From Gallaecimonas mangrovi (GTDB lineage Bacteria > Pseudomonadota > Gammaproteobacteria > Enterobacterales > Gallaecimonadaceae): a stretch of DNA of 64,000 bases. The position numbers and the translations under genes were made by a program. Positions 10,714-21,468 of this stretch are shown here, piece after piece; within the stretch, counting starts at the first letter, position 1, and each line of letters starts with the position of its first letter. The DNA is taken from positions 937,501 to 1,001,500 of the forward strand of contig NZ_CP031416.1 of the NCBI RefSeq assembly GCF_003367375.1, in the 5' to 3' direction. Below the pieces are notes generated by a model that saw only the letters and a list, made by a program, of their open reading frames with translations, made no database searches and had not been told where the DNA came from.

Positions 10714-11679
10714 ATGCAGTTTTTTAATTTCAAAAGCGACGTCAACTTTATGAAGCTGCGCCTGCCAGCCGCGATTTTGTCGCTGATCCTGGTGGGCTCT
10801 TCTATCGGTATTCTGGTGTTCAAGGGCCTTAACTGGGGCCTGGATTTCACTGGCGGTACCTTGATTGAAGTGAACTTCGCGCAACCTGCCAACCTAGATA
10901 AGGTTCGTAAAGAACTGGCCGAAGGTGGTTATAAAGAGTCTTCGGTGCAGTTCTTTGGTACCAGCCGTGACGTACTGATTCGTATGCCGCCGCCGAAAGA
11001 AGAAGCCAACGGCACTGCCGATGCCAAGTCGTCCAATTTGGGCGACAAAGTGGTAGCCACCATCAAGGCCAAAGGCGGCGAAGACGTTACCTTAAAACGT
11101 ATTGAGTTTGTTGGCCCCGCGGTCGGTAACGAATTGGTACAACAAGGTGGTCTGGCGGTGTTTGTGGCACTGCTGTGTATCTTGCTGTATGTGTCTATTC
11201 GTTTTGAATGGAAACTGGCTTTGGGCTCGGTAGTGGCATTGTTCCACGACGTGACCATTACTCTTGGTTTCTTCTCACTGCTTAATATCCAGTTCGACTT
11301 AACGGTACTGGCGGCGGTGCTGACGGTGATTGGTTACTCCCTTAACGATACCATTGTGGTGTTTGACCGTATTCGGGAAAACTTCCGCAAAATTCGTAAA
11401 GGGACACCCATTGAGATCACCAACAACGCCCTGACCTTTACCTTAAGCCGTACCATCATGACTTCTGCCACCACCTTGTTTGTGGTTATTGCCATCTTCG
11501 CGGTGGGCGGTCCTGTGATTCATGCGTTTGCGGCAGCCTTGTTGATGGGTATTACTGTTGGTACTTACTCCTCTATTTACATCGCCTCCTCTGTGGCGCT
11601 GAAAATGGGCCTGAGCAAGCAAGACTTGATGCCAACTGTGGTGGAAAAGGAAGGGGCCGACCTCGACCCTATGCCTTAA
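10714..11679 (+). CDS. secF: Protein translocase subunit SecF
   Basis: 321 residues. TM1 (about 15-38), the periplasmic start LDFTGGTLIEV, then five C-terminal helices with the signature SLNDTIVVFDRIRENF. Partner of SecD, ten bases downstream with AAGGAGA before the ATG. A strong terminator (11699-11721) closes the yajC-secDF operon. Confidence 0.97.
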   Translation: MQFFNFKSDVNFMKLRLPAAILSLILVGSSIGILVFKGLNWGLDFTGGTLIEVNFAQPANLDKVRKELAEGGYKESSVQFFGTSRDVLIRMPPPKEEANGTADAKSSNLGDKVVATIKAKGGEDVTLKRIEFVGPAVGNELVQQGGLAVFVALLCILLYVSIRFEWKLALGSVVALFHDVTITLGFFSLLNIQFDLTVLAAVLTVIGYSLNDTIVVFDRIRENFRKIRKGTPIEITNNALTFTLSRTIMTSATTLFVVIAIFAVGGPVIHAFAAALLMGITVGTYSSIYIASSVALKMGLSKQDLMPTVVEKEGADLDPMP

Positions 11680-11698
11680 CATTCTGCAATATAAAAAA

Positions 11699-11721
11699 GG
11701 GAGCCTCAGGGCTCCCTTTTT
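11699..11721 (+). terminator. Rho-independent terminator after secF
   Basis: GGGAGCC-TCA-GGCTCCC-type stem (GGGAGCCTCAGGGCTCCC) followed by TTTTT. Ends the SecDF operon. Confidence 0.85.
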
Positions 11722-11758
11722 GTTAGCTTATTTCTTCCTCATTTTTCAAGGACAGGTT

Positions 11759-12013
11759 ATGAGCGCCTTGCGTTTAATGCTTCCCGTTGCCGTCTTACTT
11801 GTTGCTGGCTGCGCAGGCAGTCAGCACGCGAAAACGGCCAAGGTTGATAATGGTAAAAACGACCATCTTATCTGCGATTATGAAAAGCCCCTTGGTAGCA
11901 TGATCACCAAAAAAGTCTGCCGCACCCGTGAACAAATAAAAGCCGCAGAGCGGGATGGCCAAGATGACATTCACCGCCTGCAAAACACGGCCCAAGACAA
12001 CAACGGCAACTGA
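11759..12013 (+). CDS. Small putative lipoprotein
   Basis: 84 residues from the ATG at 11759, which directly begins a lipoprotein signal (MSALRLMLPVAVLLVAGC, lipobox LVAG-C). An ATG/ATG-like start at 11720 would put 13 residues before the signal and is less likely. The mature part is short and polar, with two cysteines (LICDYE, KKVCRTREQI) and a charged tail. It resembles uncharacterised small lipoproteins of marine gammaproteobacteria; no function assigned. It lies between two terminators and so is probably monocistronic. Confidence 0.65.
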   Translation: MSALRLMLPVAVLLVAGCAGSQHAKTAKVDNGKNDHLICDYEKPLGSMITKKVCRTREQIKAAERDGQDDIHRLQNTAQDNNGN

Positions 12014-12032
12014 TGATGTAGGTAATAAAAAA

Positions 12033-12056
12033 AAGCGGGCTGTGCCCGCTTTTTTT
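12033..12056. terminator. Bidirectional terminator
   Basis: AGCGGGC-TGT-GCCCGCT flanked by A8 on the left and T7 on the right. It serves the small lipoprotein gene (+) and the sulfatase-type gene (-), which converge here. Confidence 0.85.
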
Positions 12057-13968
12057 ATTGGCGATTTTTCTTTGCTGCTAAGGCCAGTTGCTGCTGATGG
12101 GTTTGGGCATAGAAGCCCTGACGATAAGCAATGCTGGGCCAAAGCGCGTAAGCCAGTGCGTCTTGGTTTAGCTGTGGCTGTGTGGGTATTGGTGTCAGCT
12201 TTCCTTGGCTGTAGCGGTAATTCTCCGGGGCTTTATCAATACGCAGCACAGTGAGGATGTCATCTTTGAGGTAGCCGAAACTGTTGCCATATTGCATCAA
12301 GGCACGGTTTGGCGACTGTTGCGTCAGATCCTGGCCCAGCATCGGTGTGTAGCTACTTATTCCCGCCAGTGATAACAAGGTAGGTGCCATATCGATTTGA
12401 CTAACTAACCGCGTATCTTGGCGAGGCTTTACACCTTGGCCGAGGATAAGAGCCGGGATATGAAAATGCTTCACCGGTACCGCATTGGCGCCATAAACCC
12501 GGGAATCGTGGTCAGCAATCACCAAAAAGAGGGTATTTTGCCAATAGGCTGCGGTTTTGGCCTTGGCAAAAAACTGCCCTAGGGCCCAATCGGCGTAGCG
12601 GGCACCGTTGGCGCGCGTTGCCGGGTCACCCACGGGCTGGAAGTGGCCCTGCGGGTATTCATAAGGGCTGTGATTGGAAACCGAAAAGGCCACGGTCAGG
12701 GTAGGCTGGGTGTCGTTAGCCAACAAGCCATTAAGTTCAGCGAACATGTCTTCATCGCTGGCGCCCCAGGAGCCGATAAAACGGGGGTTAGTAAAGGTTG
12801 GCAAGTCGTGGATCTCGTCAAAGCCATTGCCCAGAAAGAAGTTTTTCATGTTGTCAAAATGCGACTCGCCGCCATAGACAAAACGGCTGCGATAACCAAA
12901 TTGCTTAAGCTGGTTAGCCAGCGTAAAAAAGCCGCTTTGCGCCTTGGGTAACTTTAATACTGCCCGGGCAGGGGTAGGGAAAAAGCCGGTGGTTATGGCT
13001 TCTAGGCCGCGTACCGAACGCGTTCCAGTGGCATAAGCGTTTTTAAACCACCAGCCTTGTTTGCCGAGGTTATCGAGGTTTGGGGTCAGGTTGTCGCCGC
13101 CCAGGCTACCGACAAATTGCGCCCCTAGTGACTCTTCAACAATGATCACGATATTTGGGCGCTGGCCGAGGGACGTTGTCGCCTTTTGGTAATGCAGGCT
13201 TGGCTGTTTGGGAAACTGCGGTTTGGCTGGCAGCCCAGATAAGGTACGAACACGGCTAATCACATCATCGACTGGCATTTTGCCGTAGGCGTCACCGGCA
13301 AAGCTTTCATTTTTAAGCTGATAAGCGGCGTAAGCCGTGTTGTAAAAAGAGTTCAGAGCCAAGGTGTTAACCAGACGGTCGTCGCTAAAGGCAACCAGTG
13401 ACGGGTTCAGTGGCCGATGCTCTAAAGTGCCTCTGGCAGCGATAAAGCACAGCAAGAACATCGCCACCGAACCTCCAAAACGGGCCGCCCAAGGCAGTGC
13501 CTTTTTGTCGGTAGTCACAGGGAAGAGTTTTTTGGCCAGCCAAACAGCAACCACCATTACCAGCAGGAATAGCGCCAGCACCCCTTTGTAGCCTTCCCAT
13601 AACATGGCAAAAACTTCGTGGGGGCTGGTGAGATATTCAAAAAAGAGCCGGTTTGGCCGAGTGTCGTACTCCAGAATGAACTGCGGTGTCGCCACTTCCA
13701 TAAATACCAGCAGCACGAAACAAAGCCGGTACCACCAGGCTGTCAGGCGGGTGGGCAGTTGGCGGTGGCCGAGCCAGCAAGCAAGCACCAACGGCACCAC
13801 CGTGAGTATGGCCAACACGCTTAAGTCTATTCGCCAGCCGCCAACAACGAGCGGCCATAAGCCACCGCTGGCTTCAACCCTGGACCACTGCCAAAAGGCC
13901 AGGCCCAAGCGGCTGAGGGTAAGAACAATTAAACTGGCAGCAATAAAGCGAAGGGTTAAAGCGCGCAT
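12055..13968 (-). CDS. LTA synthase-like membrane sulfatase/phosphoglycerol transferase
   Basis: 637 residues. Four to five membrane helices occupy about residues 5-165. The sulfatase-fold domain follows: NIVIIVEESLGAQFVGSLGG holds the metal-binding Glu, TGTRSVRGLEAITTGFFP the nucleophile Thr, and FLVIADHDSR plus the VKHFHIPAL segment the remaining metal ligands. Proteins of this build transfer phosphoglycerol or phosphoethanolamine groups from phospholipids to an envelope acceptor on the periplasmic side. The acceptor is not readable here. Transcribed alone, converging on the small lipoprotein gene. Confidence 0.85.
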   Translation of the reverse strand: MRALTLRFIAASLIVLTLSRLGLAFWQWSRVEASGGLWPLVVGGWRIDLSVLAILTVVPLVLACWLGHRQLPTRLTAWWYRLCFVLLVFMEVATPQFILEYDTRPNRLFFEYLTSPHEVFAMLWEGYKGVLALFLLVMVVAVWLAKKLFPVTTDKKALPWAARFGGSVAMFLLCFIAARGTLEHRPLNPSLVAFSDDRLVNTLALNSFYNTAYAAYQLKNESFAGDAYGKMPVDDVISRVRTLSGLPAKPQFPKQPSLHYQKATTSLGQRPNIVIIVEESLGAQFVGSLGGDNLTPNLDNLGKQGWWFKNAYATGTRSVRGLEAITTGFFPTPARAVLKLPKAQSGFFTLANQLKQFGYRSRFVYGGESHFDNMKNFFLGNGFDEIHDLPTFTNPRFIGSWGASDEDMFAELNGLLANDTQPTLTVAFSVSNHSPYEYPQGHFQPVGDPATRANGARYADWALGQFFAKAKTAAYWQNTLFLVIADHDSRVYGANAVPVKHFHIPALILGQGVKPRQDTRLVSQIDMAPTLLSLAGISSYTPMLGQDLTQQSPNRALMQYGNSFGYLKDDILTVLRIDKAPENYRYSQGKLTPIPTQPQLNQDALAYALWPSIAYRQGFYAQTHQQQLALAAKKNRQ

Positions 13969-14041
13969 TAAAAGACTCTTGGCAGGCAGATATCACTATT
14001 ATCGGCAGAAAAGCTTAAAAATTTGTTTATTTTTGAGCGCA

Positions 14042-14070
14042 TAAAAAAAGCGCCATTCGGCGCTTTTTCT
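14042..14070. terminator. Terminator between suhB and the sulfatase gene
   Basis: AGCGCC-ATTC-GGCGCT stem with A7 before and T5 after. Positioned just downstream of suhB on the minus strand, where the A-run gives the T-tract. Confidence 0.75.
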
Positions 14071-14082
14071 CAAGGTTTCGGT

Positions 14083-14880
14083 TTAGCGTGAAATCGCGTC
14101 GGTGAGGTGAGGCTTAATCACGCTTAACAGGGCCGGCAACATGCGGGCCGGTGCCGCCACAATGTTACCGCTCTTCATGTAATCGTGGCCGCCAGTAAAG
14201 TCGGTAACGATGGCGCCAGCTTCACGGGCCAGCAGTTCGCCAGCGGCGATATCCCAAGGTTTTAAACCCAGCTCAAAAAAGCCATCAATACGGCCGGCAG
14301 CCAGGTAGCTTAAATCCAGGGCGGCAGAACCGCTGCGGCGCACGTCGGCGGCTTTTTCAAAAACAGCAGTGAAAATGCCCATGTAGCTGCTGTAATGCTG
14401 CGGTTGTTTAAAAGGCAGGCCGGTTGCCAAAATAGTGCCACTGAGTTCTTTTACTGGGGTAACGCGCAAGCGCTTGCCGTTAAGCTGGGCGCCCATACCG
14501 CGGCTGGCGGTAAAGAGTTCGCCACGAATAGGGTCAAAAACCACGGCTTGTTCGGTTTTGCCTTTTACGCGCAGCGCGATGGAGACACAAAAATGCGGGA
14601 TGCCGCGCAGGAAGTTGGTGGTGCCATCTAAGGGGTCAATAACCCATTGGTAGTCACTGTTACCTTGAGCGCCGCCTTCTTCACCCACGAAGGCGTGGTC
14701 GGGGTAGGAGCGACGAATGGTGTCAATGATGAGGCGCTCAGCCTCTTTGTCTACATTGGTTACCCAATCATTGGTGCCTTTGGACTGGGCTTCAACCTTT
14801 TCAGGTTGTTCGAAAGACTTAGCGACAAAGTTGCCGGCAGCACGCGCAGCGCGCACCGCTATATTAAGCATCGGATGCAT
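14083..14880 (-). CDS. suhB: Inositol-1-monophosphatase family protein SuhB
   Basis: 265 residues. Metal-site motifs are complete: GEEGG, IDPLDGTTNFLRGIPHF and KPWDIAAGELLAREAG. SuhB hydrolyses inositol monophosphate and also works as a factor in rRNA antitermination and ribosome assembly in E. coli. It is divergent from trmJ, the usual gammaproteobacterial arrangement. The 139-base gap to trmJ should hold both promoters, but no clear boxes were picked out. Confidence 0.95.
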   Translation of the reverse strand: MHPMLNIAVRAARAAGNFVAKSFEQPEKVEAQSKGTNDWVTNVDKEAERLIIDTIRRSYPDHAFVGEEGGAQGNSDYQWVIDPLDGTTNFLRGIPHFCVSIALRVKGKTEQAVVFDPIRGELFTASRGMGAQLNGKRLRVTPVKELSGTILATGLPFKQPQHYSSYMGIFTAVFEKAADVRRSGSAALDLSYLAAGRIDGFFELGLKPWDIAAGELLAREAGAIVTDFTGGHDYMKSGNIVAAPARMLPALLSVIKPHLTDAISR

Positions 14881-15019
14881 TAGCGTCTCACCAAATTAAA
14901 AAAGAACGGCCAAATCGGCGGGCGCGAATTCTAGCAAGAGTCCTTGCAAAAGAAAAGCGACCCAGCTCAAATTTGCTTGTGGTAAACTGCCTTCCTTTTC
15001 CGACTGCTGCACTCAGGTA

Positions 15020-15739
15020 ATGCTAGATAAAGTTCGTATCGTACTGGTGGGTACCACGCATTCAGGCAACATTGGTTCTGTGGCAAGAGCCATGAAAACG
15101 ATGGGGCTTTCCCGTCTTTATCTTGTTGATCCGCAATGTGAAGTTGACGGCCAGGCGTCGGCCCTTGCCGCCGGTGCCAGTGACGTATTACGGGATGTCA
15201 GCATTGTGCAAACCCTCGGTGAGGCCATTGCAGATTGTAACTTGGTGGCCGGTACCAGCGCCCGTTCACGTACCCTGCCTTGGCCAATGCTCAGCCCCCG
15301 CGAATTGGGCGAAAAAGCGCAGCTTGAAAGCCAAGCTGGCGAGGTGGCTTTGGTGTTTGGCCGTGAACGCAGCGGCCTGACCAACGAAGAGCTGCAGCAG
15401 TGCCATTTTCATGTCTGCATTGATGCCAATCCCGAGTACAGCTCGCTTAACTTGGCCCAGGCGGTGCAAATCCTTTGTTATGAAGTGCGAATGGCCTTTT
15501 TGGCAGCAACGCCTGCGGCTGACGAACCCTTGCCTGCCCATCCGCCTGCCGAAGCCATGGAAGGGTTTTATCGCCACCTTGAGCAGGCGCTCGATCACAG
15601 CGGTTTTTTAATTAAAGCCCACCAAGGCAAAGTGATGGAAAAGCTGCGCTGCTTATTTAACCGCAGCCGGCCAGACGAACATGAATTAAATACACTGCGG
15701 GGCATTTTGTCGTCGATTCTGCGACTCAAGCGAGACTGA
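15020..15739 (+). CDS. trmJ: tRNA (cytidine/uridine-32-2'-O)-methyltransferase
   Basis: 239 residues, SPOUT-class methyltransferase. Shows the N-terminal [20 protein letters not shown], then [18 protein letters not shown] and [11 protein letters not shown], the knot region that binds SAM. Acts on position 32 of tRNA anticodon loops. It is one base upstream of cysE and heads the trmJ-cysE-isc gene order. Confidence 0.95.
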   Translation: MLDKVRIVLVGTTHSGNIGSVARAMKTMGLSRLYLVDPQCEVDGQASALAAGASDVLRDVSIVQTLGEAIADCNLVAGTSARSRTLPWPMLSPRELGEKAQLESQAGEVALVFGRERSGLTNEELQQCHFHVCIDANPEYSSLNLAQAVQILCYEVRMAFLAATPAADEPLPAHPPAEAMEGFYRHLEQALDHSGFLIKAHQGKVMEKLRCLFNRSRPDEHELNTLRGILSSILRLKRD

Positions 15740-15740
15740 C

Positions 15741-16553
15741 ATGGGCATTTTGCAGCGCATTAAAGAAGACATTAATAGCGTTTTTGACCGCGACCCTGCA
15801 GCCCGTAACGCCTTTGAAGTCTTTACCAGTTACCCCGGGTTACATGCGGTGTGGTGGCATCGCTTGGCCCATTGGCTTTGGCAAAAAGAGGCCAAATGGC
15901 TGGCCAGAGCCTGTTCTAATCTCAGCCGGTTTCTCACCGGTATTGAAATTCATCCCGGCGCCAAAATTGGCCGCCGCTTCTTTATTGACCATGGCATGGG
16001 CGTGGTGATTGGTGAAACCGCCGAAATTGGTGACGATTGCACCCTTTATCATGGCGTGACCTTGGGCGGCACTTCCTGGAAAGCCGGTAAACGCCACCCA
16101 ACGTTGGGCAATGGTGTGGTCATTGGTGCTGGCGCCAAGGTACTGGGGCCATTGCTTATTGGTAATAATGCCCGCATCGGTTCCAATGCGGTGGTGGTTA
16201 AAGATGTGCCAGACGGGGCGACCGCCGTGGGCATTCCCGGGCGCATTGTGGCGCAGCAGGATTTTCAAACCTCTGAGCAACGGCAGTTAATGGCGCAAAA
16301 ATATGGCTTTGACGCTTATGCCGTTTCCCAAGACAACCCCGATCCTGTTGCCAAAGCCATTGGTGCGCTGCTCGACCATTTACATGTGGTGGACGGTAAG
16401 GTGAACTCGCTGTGCCACGCCATTAATGACCTGGGTGGCGACGTTTGTGAGAAAAAATTACCCGATATCGATTTACAAGAATTTGCCAGCGATGAGCAAG
16501 AAGCCGCTGAAAAACGGCAGCGTGATTTAGACCGCTTTGACCCCAGCATTTAA
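15741..16553 (+). CDS. cysE: Serine O-acetyltransferase
   Basis: 270 residues of the short CysE type, with a left-handed beta-helix of hexapeptide repeats ([41 protein letters not shown]). Acetylates serine with acetyl-CoA to make O-acetylserine for cysteine synthesis. Placed directly before iscR, so it can feed cysteine to IscS. The C-terminal 60 residues are acidic and charged. Closely spaced with trmJ. Confidence 0.94.
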   Translation: MGILQRIKEDINSVFDRDPAARNAFEVFTSYPGLHAVWWHRLAHWLWQKEAKWLARACSNLSRFLTGIEIHPGAKIGRRFFIDHGMGVVIGETAEIGDDCTLYHGVTLGGTSWKAGKRHPTLGNGVVIGAGAKVLGPLLIGNNARIGSNAVVVKDVPDGATAVGIPGRIVAQQDFQTSEQRQLMAQKYGFDAYAVSQDNPDPVAKAIGALLDHLHVVDGKVNSLCHAINDLGGDVCEKKLPDIDLQEFASDEQEAAEKRQRDLDRFDPSI

Positions 16554-16577
16554 CGATAAAGGTAATCGCTGGTGGTA

Positions 16578-16611
16578 ATAGTTGACCAATTTACTCAGGT
16601 TTGGGAAAATA
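16578..16611 (+). promoter_or_regulatory. Likely IscR-type site and promoter upstream of iscR
   Basis: The 89-base gap before iscR contains ATAGTTGACCAATTTACTCAGG, which looks like the type 1 IscR box at the E. coli iscR promoter (compared from memory, not by alignment). TTGACC also works as a -35 box, with AAAATA about 18 bases downstream as a weak -10. This would give the usual autorepression by [2Fe-2S] IscR. Confidence 0.6.
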
Positions 16612-16642
16612 AGGTCAACATTCACAAAGGCCGGTAGTACTG

Positions 16643-17116
16643 ATGAGACTGACATCCAAAGGACGTTATGCCGTCACCGCCATGTTGGACTTGGCTCTTC
16701 ATCTTGATGAAGGCCCGGTGTCCTTGGCGGATATATCCGAGCGGCAGGGGATCTCCTTGTCCTATCTGGAGCAGCTCTTTTCCCGGCTCAGGCGTCAAGA
16801 GCTTGTTTCTAGCGTGCGTGGCCCTGGCGGTGGTTATCGCTTGGGTAAGGACGCTGGCGACATTAGCGTTGGCGAAGTGATTTTAGCGGTCGATGAGTCG
16901 GTCGATGCAACCAAGTGCCAAGGCAAAGCCGATTGTCAGGCCGGCACCCAATGTTTGACACATTCATTGTGGTCGAACTTGAGTGAGCAAATCAGCCTGT
17001 TTTTAGACGGTATCTCGTTGGCCGATTTGGTTGCCAAAAAAGAAATTCGTGGTCTGGCTAGCCGTCAGGAAAGCCATCACCAAAAAGACAGCATAACCGT
17101 GCAGTGCCAAATGTGA
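16643..17116 (+). CDS. iscR: Iron-sulfur cluster regulator IscR
   Basis: 157 residues, Rrf2-family winged helix. The [2Fe-2S] ligands are at the canonical places: Cys92, Cys98, Cys104 and His107 ([20 protein letters not shown]). Represses the isc operon when loaded with cluster. First gene of a complete isc operon; the C-terminal tail is longer and polar, as is usual. Confidence 0.97.
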   Translation: MRLTSKGRYAVTAMLDLALHLDEGPVSLADISERQGISLSYLEQLFSRLRRQELVSSVRGPGGGYRLGKDAGDISVGEVILAVDESVDATKCQGKADCQAGTQCLTHSLWSNLSEQISLFLDGISLADLVAKKEIRGLASRQESHHQKDSITVQCQM

Positions 17117-17144
17117 GCGTGGCGAGGCAGTAACGGAGAACGCA

Positions 17145-18359
17145 ATGAAGCTTCCAATTTATCTGGATTACGCGGCAACTACCCCGGTAGACCCCCGCGT
17201 TGCTGAAAAAATGATGCAATACCTGACAATGGACGGCTACTTCGGTAACCCGGCCTCCAGGTCTCACCGCTTTGGCTGGCAAGCCGAAGAGGCGGTTGAA
17301 GAAGCGCGCAGCAATATTGCCGAGCTGATTGGTGCCGACCCGCGCGAAATCGTCTTTACGTCAGGTGCTACCGAGTCAGACAACCTAGCCATTAAAGGCG
17401 CTGCCCATTTCTATCAGAAAAAGGGCAAGCACATTATTACCTCAAAAATTGAGCACAAAGCCGTGCTTGATACCTGTCGCCAATTAGAGCGTGAAGGTTT
17501 TGAAGTAACCTATCTGGCCCCTAACGAAGACGGCCTGCACCCGGTTGCACAGATTGAAGGCGCCATGCGTGACGACACCGTGCTGGTGTCCATCATGCAC
17601 GTCAATAACGAACTGGGTGTTATTCAAGATGTGGCCGCCATTGGCGAGCTGTGCCGCAGTAAAGGCGTGATTTTCCACGTTGATGCCGCCCAGAGCGCCG
17701 GTAAGATCCCGGTCGATCTTAACGAGCTTAAAATCGACCTGATGTCGCTCTCCGGCCACAAAATGTATGGTCCTAAAGGCATCGGTGCTCTTTATGTGCG
17801 CCGTAAACCGCGCATTCGTATCGAAGCGCAAATGCATGGCGGTGGCCATGAGCGCGGCATGCGCTCCGGCACCCTGGCTACGCACCAAATCGTTGGCATG
17901 GGCGAAGCTGCCCGTATCGCCAAAGAAGAGTTGGCCGCCGAAGGCGAGCGTATCAGCGCGCTTCGTAACAAACTTTGGGATGGCGTTAAGGACCTTGAAG
18001 AAGTGCATCTTAACGGCACCCTGGCCAGCCATGTGCCTGGCATCATCAACATCAGCTTTAACTTTGTTGAAGGCGAGTCCTTGATGATGGCCCTGAAAGA
18101 CCTGGCTGTGTCTTCCGGTTCTGCCTGTACTTCTGCGAGCCTTGAACCGTCTTATGTGTTGCGCGCCATTGGCCGCAATGACGAATTGGCCCACAGCTCC
18201 ATTCGCTTCTCTATCGGCCGTTTTACTACCGAAGAAGATGTGGATTACACCATTGCCTGTGTCAAAGAAGCCATAGGCCGCCTGCGCGAATTGTCGCCGC
18301 TGTGGGAAATGTATAAAGACGGTGTCGACCTTGAATCGGTCGCCTGGGTCGCTCACTAA
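17145..18359 (+). CDS. iscS: Cysteine desulfurase
   Basis: 404 residues, PLP-dependent class V aminotransferase fold. The PLP lysine lies in [14 protein letters not shown] and the persulfide cysteine in [15 protein letters not shown]. Supplies sulfur to IscU and other acceptors. 28 bases after iscR, with a GGAGA ribosome site. Confidence 0.98.
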   Translation: MKLPIYLDYAATTPVDPRVAEKMMQYLTMDGYFGNPASRSHRFGWQAEEAVEEARSNIAELIGADPREIVFTSGATESDNLAIKGAAHFYQKKGKHIITSKIEHKAVLDTCRQLEREGFEVTYLAPNEDGLHPVAQIEGAMRDDTVLVSIMHVNNELGVIQDVAAIGELCRSKGVIFHVDAAQSAGKIPVDLNELKIDLMSLSGHKMYGPKGIGALYVRRKPRIRIEAQMHGGGHERGMRSGTLATHQIVGMGEAARIAKEELAAEGERISALRNKLWDGVKDLEEVHLNGTLASHVPGIINISFNFVEGESLMMALKDLAVSSGSACTSASLEPSYVLRAIGRNDELAHSSIRFSIGRFTTEEDVDYTIACVKEAIGRLRELSPLWEMYKDGVDLESVAWVAH

Positions 18360-18377
18360 TATTGAAGGAGCCTTATC

Positions 18378-18764
18378 ATGGCATACAGTGAAAAGGTCAT
18401 TGACCACTACGAAAACCCCCGCAACGTGGGTTCGTTTGATAAAAACGACCCCAGCATCGCTACCGGTATGGTTGGTGCGCCGGCTTGTGGTGACGTTATG
18501 CGCCTGCAACTGAAGATCAATGATGACGGCATCATCGAAGACGCCAAATTCAAAACCTACGGTTGCGGCAGTGCCATTGCATCTAGCTCACTGGTTACCG
18601 AGTGGGTCAAAGGCAAATCCATTGCCGAAGCCGAAGCGCTGCAAAACACCGCTATCGCTGAAGAGTTGGCGTTGCCGCCGGTGAAAATTCACTGCTCTAT
18701 TTTGGCAGAAGACGCCATCAAGGCAGCCATTGCTGACTACAAGAGCAAGAAGGGGCAGGCATAA
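18378..18764 (+). CDS. iscU: Iron-sulfur cluster scaffold IscU
   Basis: 128 residues. Three cluster cysteines are visible in GAPACGDVM, YGCGSAIASSS and HCSILAEDA, with the Asp two residues after the first. The chaperone recognition motif LPPVK precedes the third Cys, matching the HscA encoded downstream. Confidence 0.98.
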   Translation: MAYSEKVIDHYENPRNVGSFDKNDPSIATGMVGAPACGDVMRLQLKINDDGIIEDAKFKTYGCGSAIASSSLVTEWVKGKSIAEAEALQNTAIAEELALPPVKIHCSILAEDAIKAAIADYKSKKGQA

Positions 18765-19088
18765 ATGGCCATTACCTTGACCGAGACTGCAGCCAACAGG
18801 GTTTCGACCTTCCTGGCCAATCGCGGCAAGGGGGTGGGCGTACGCTTAGGCGTGCGTACCACCGGCTGCAGCGGCTTGGCCTATGTGCTGGAATTTGTTG
18901 ACGGTACCAACCCTGACGACGAGGTCTTTGAAGACCGTGGCGTGAAAGTCATCATCGACCATAAAAGCTTGGTCTACCTTGATGGCACCGAGTTGGATTT
19001 CGTCAAAGAGGGCCTTAACGAAGGTTTTCAATTCAACAATCCCAACACCAAAGGGGAGTGTGGCTGTGGCGAGTCCTTCACCGTCTAA
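18765..19088 (+). CDS. iscA: A-type iron-sulfur carrier IscA
   Basis: 107 residues. The three conserved cysteines are in [10 protein letters not shown] and the C-terminal GECGCGESF. Starts on the base after the iscU stop. Delivers clusters to apo-proteins. Confidence 0.97.
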   Translation: MAITLTETAANRVSTFLANRGKGVGVRLGVRTTGCSGLAYVLEFVDGTNPDDEVFEDRGVKVIIDHKSLVYLDGTELDFVKEGLNEGFQFNNPNTKGECGCGESFTV

Positions 19089-19590
19089 CCACTTTGCATT
19101 CTTTGACCTGCCCGAAAGCTTTGAGCTGGATAAAGACGAGCTGGCCAGCCGCTATCGTCGGTTGGCCGCCGCCCTGCATCCGGACCGTTTTGCCTCCGGC
19201 TCAGAGCGCGACCGGGCCCAAGCCCTAGCAAAAACGGCGATGCTGAATGATGCTTTCGATACTTTGCGTCATGCCACCCGCCGTGCTGAATACTTGCTAA
19301 GCCTTAACGGTGTTGAACTGGCTGACGAAAGCCGGACCTTAAAAGACACCGCCTTTTTAATGCAGCAGATGGAATGGCGAGAAGCGTTAATGGATATCGA
19401 AGATGCCGACGGTATCGATGCCATGCGCAAGACCATTCTTGATGCCAGGGCTGCGCTGCACCAGGAATTTACCTCCCTCTACGGCCAGCAAGATTTTGAT
19501 GCGGCCGCCGATACGGTTCGCAAACTCAAGTTTGTGGACAAAATGCTTATCGAGATCGAGCGGCTAGAAGAGTCTTTGCTCGACTACTGA
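19066..19590 (+). CDS. hscB: Co-chaperone HscB
   Basis: 174 residues from the GTG at 19066, overlapping the iscA 3' end by 23 bases. This start has AGGGGAG seven bases upstream and gives the family length (E. coli about 171). The ATG at 18979 would add 29 unrelated residues read through iscA. The J-domain has the HPD motif in ALHPDRFAS; the C-terminal three-helix bundle binds IscU. Confidence 0.92.
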   Translation: MASPSPSNHFAFFDLPESFELDKDELASRYRRLAAALHPDRFASGSERDRAQALAKTAMLNDAFDTLRHATRRAEYLLSLNGVELADESRTLKDTAFLMQQMEWREALMDIEDADGIDAMRKTILDARAALHQEFTSLYGQQDFDAAADTVRKLKFVDKMLIEIERLEESLLDY

Positions 19591-19604
19591 CATAGCGAAC
19601 TTTC

Positions 19605-21467
19605 ATGGCATTACTTCAGATCGCTGAACCCGGCCAAAGCGCCGCCCCGCACGAACATCGTCTGGCGGTGGGCATTGACCTGGGTACCACCAATTCTCTT
19701 GTTGCTGCTGTGCGCAGTGGCACCGCTGTTACCATTAAGGGCGCCGATGGCCAGGCTATAGTGCCGTCAGCGGTGCATTACGGCAGTGAACGCTTAGTAG
19801 GGCAGGCGGCCAAAGCCAAAGCAGCCCAGGACCCCGAAAACACCCTTATCTCCGTCAAACGCTTTATGGGGCGTTCGCTGGCCGATATTCAAAAGCGCTA
19901 CCCGAAACTGCCTTATCATTTTTCTGCCACCGAAAATGGCTTGCCCCGCATCGAAACGGCGCAAGGTCCTAAAAACCCCATTGAAGTGTCGTCGCACATT
20001 CTCGCTGCGCTAAAAGAGCGTGGTGAAGCGGCTTTAGGCGGCGATTTGATGGGCGCGGTGATCACGGTGCCGGCGTATTTCGACGATGCCCAGCGCCAAG
20101 CCACTAAAGACGCCGCTGAACTGGCGGGCCTTAAAGTGCTGCGCCTATTGAATGAACCCACCGCTGCTGCTGTGGCTTATGGCCTCGACTCTGGCCAAGA
20201 AGGCGTGATTGCCGTTTACGACCTTGGCGGCGGAACCTTTGATATTTCCATTCTGCGCCTGTCAAAAGGCGTGTTCGAAGTACTGGCTACCGGCGGCGAC
20301 ACCGCCCTGGGTGGCGACGACTTCGATCACTGCGTTGTTGATTGGCTGCGCGGCGAATGGCAATTGGCCGACAAGCTCAGCACTGTGGCCGAAAGGGCAC
20401 TTTTAAGCGCGGCTTGTGATGCCAAAGAGGCCTTGACGGCTAATGCCAGCACCACCATTAGCCTGACCCTTGATGGTGAGTCGTTGACGGCTGAACTGAG
20501 CCGCGAACAGTTCGATGCCCTTATTGAACCGCTGGTTAAACGCACCTTGCTGGCTTGCCGCCGCGCGGTACGCGATGCCGAAGTTGAACACCAAGAGGTG
20601 CAACAAGTGGTGATGGTGGGCGGTTCTACCCGGGTGCCTCGGGTGCGTAGCGCCGTTGGCGAGTTTTTCGCAAAAGAGCCACTGACCAGCATCAACCCTG
20701 ACGAAGTGGTGGCCATTGGCGCTGCCATTCAGGCCGATATATTGGTGGGTAATAAACCCGATAGCGAATTGCTGCTATTGGATGTTATTCCGCTGTCGCT
20801 GGGGCTTGAAACCATGGGCGGCTTGGTGGAAAAAATCGTACCCCGTAACACCACCATTCCGGTGGCAAGGGCGCAGGAATTTACCACCTTTAAAGATGGC
20901 CAAAGCGCCATGGCCATGCACGTGCTGCAAGGTGAGCGGGAAATGGTGAAAGACTGCCGCTCTCTTGCCCGTTTCGTGCTGACGGATATTCCGCCGATGG
21001 CGGCTGGTGCGGCCCATATTCGGGTTACCTTCCAAGTGGACGCTGATGGCTTGTTGTCGGTTACCGCGATGGAAAAATCCACCGGCCATCAAACCAGTAT
21101 TCAGGTTAAGCCGTCTTATGGTTTATCTGACACCGAAGTGGCGGACATGATCCAAGACGCCATGACCAACGCCAAAGACGATATGGCGGCCAGGATGCTT
21201 GCCGAGCAGCAAGTAGAAGCGCGCCGCGTTAACGAGGCTCTGGTGTCGGCGCTGGCCGCTGACGGCGACCGCTTACTGGCCGGTGACGAACAGCAAGCGA
21301 TTATTGGCGCCCTTAAGGTGCTGGCGAAAACGGCAGAGGGTAGCGATCCTGATGCCATTAAAGAGGCTATTGAAGCCGTTGACAAAGCCAGTGAGCAGTT
21401 TGCTGCGCGCCGTATGGATGACAGTATTCGTAAGGCCCTCGCTGGCCATAAAGTAGACGAGGTGTAA
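19605..21467 (+). CDS. hscA: Hsp70-type chaperone HscA
   Basis: 620 residues. ATPase domain with [25 protein letters not shown] and [12 protein letters not shown], then the substrate domain and lid. Specialised for moving clusters off IscU with HscB. Length and position are standard. Confidence 0.97.
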   Translation: MALLQIAEPGQSAAPHEHRLAVGIDLGTTNSLVAAVRSGTAVTIKGADGQAIVPSAVHYGSERLVGQAAKAKAAQDPENTLISVKRFMGRSLADIQKRYPKLPYHFSATENGLPRIETAQGPKNPIEVSSHILAALKERGEAALGGDLMGAVITVPAYFDDAQRQATKDAAELAGLKVLRLLNEPTAAAVAYGLDSGQEGVIAVYDLGGGTFDISILRLSKGVFEVLATGGDTALGGDDFDHCVVDWLRGEWQLADKLSTVAERALLSAACDAKEALTANASTTISLTLDGESLTAELSREQFDALIEPLVKRTLLACRRAVRDAEVEHQEVQQVVMVGGSTRVPRVRSAVGEFFAKEPLTSINPDEVVAIGAAIQADILVGNKPDSELLLLDVIPLSLGLETMGGLVEKIVPRNTTIPVARAQEFTTFKDGQSAMAMHVLQGEREMVKDCRSLARFVLTDIPPMAAGAAHIRVTFQVDADGLLSVTAMEKSTGHQTSIQVKPSYGLSDTEVADMIQDAMTNAKDDMAARMLAEQQVEARRVNEALVSALAADGDRLLAGDEQQAIIGALKVLAKTAEGSDPDAIKEAIEAVDKASEQFAARRMDDSIRKALAGHKVDEV

Positions 21468-21468
21468 G

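Noticed and set aside
17484-18509. 341-residue open frame opposite iscS
   Set aside because: Antisense shadow of iscS and iscU; no motif or ribosome site.
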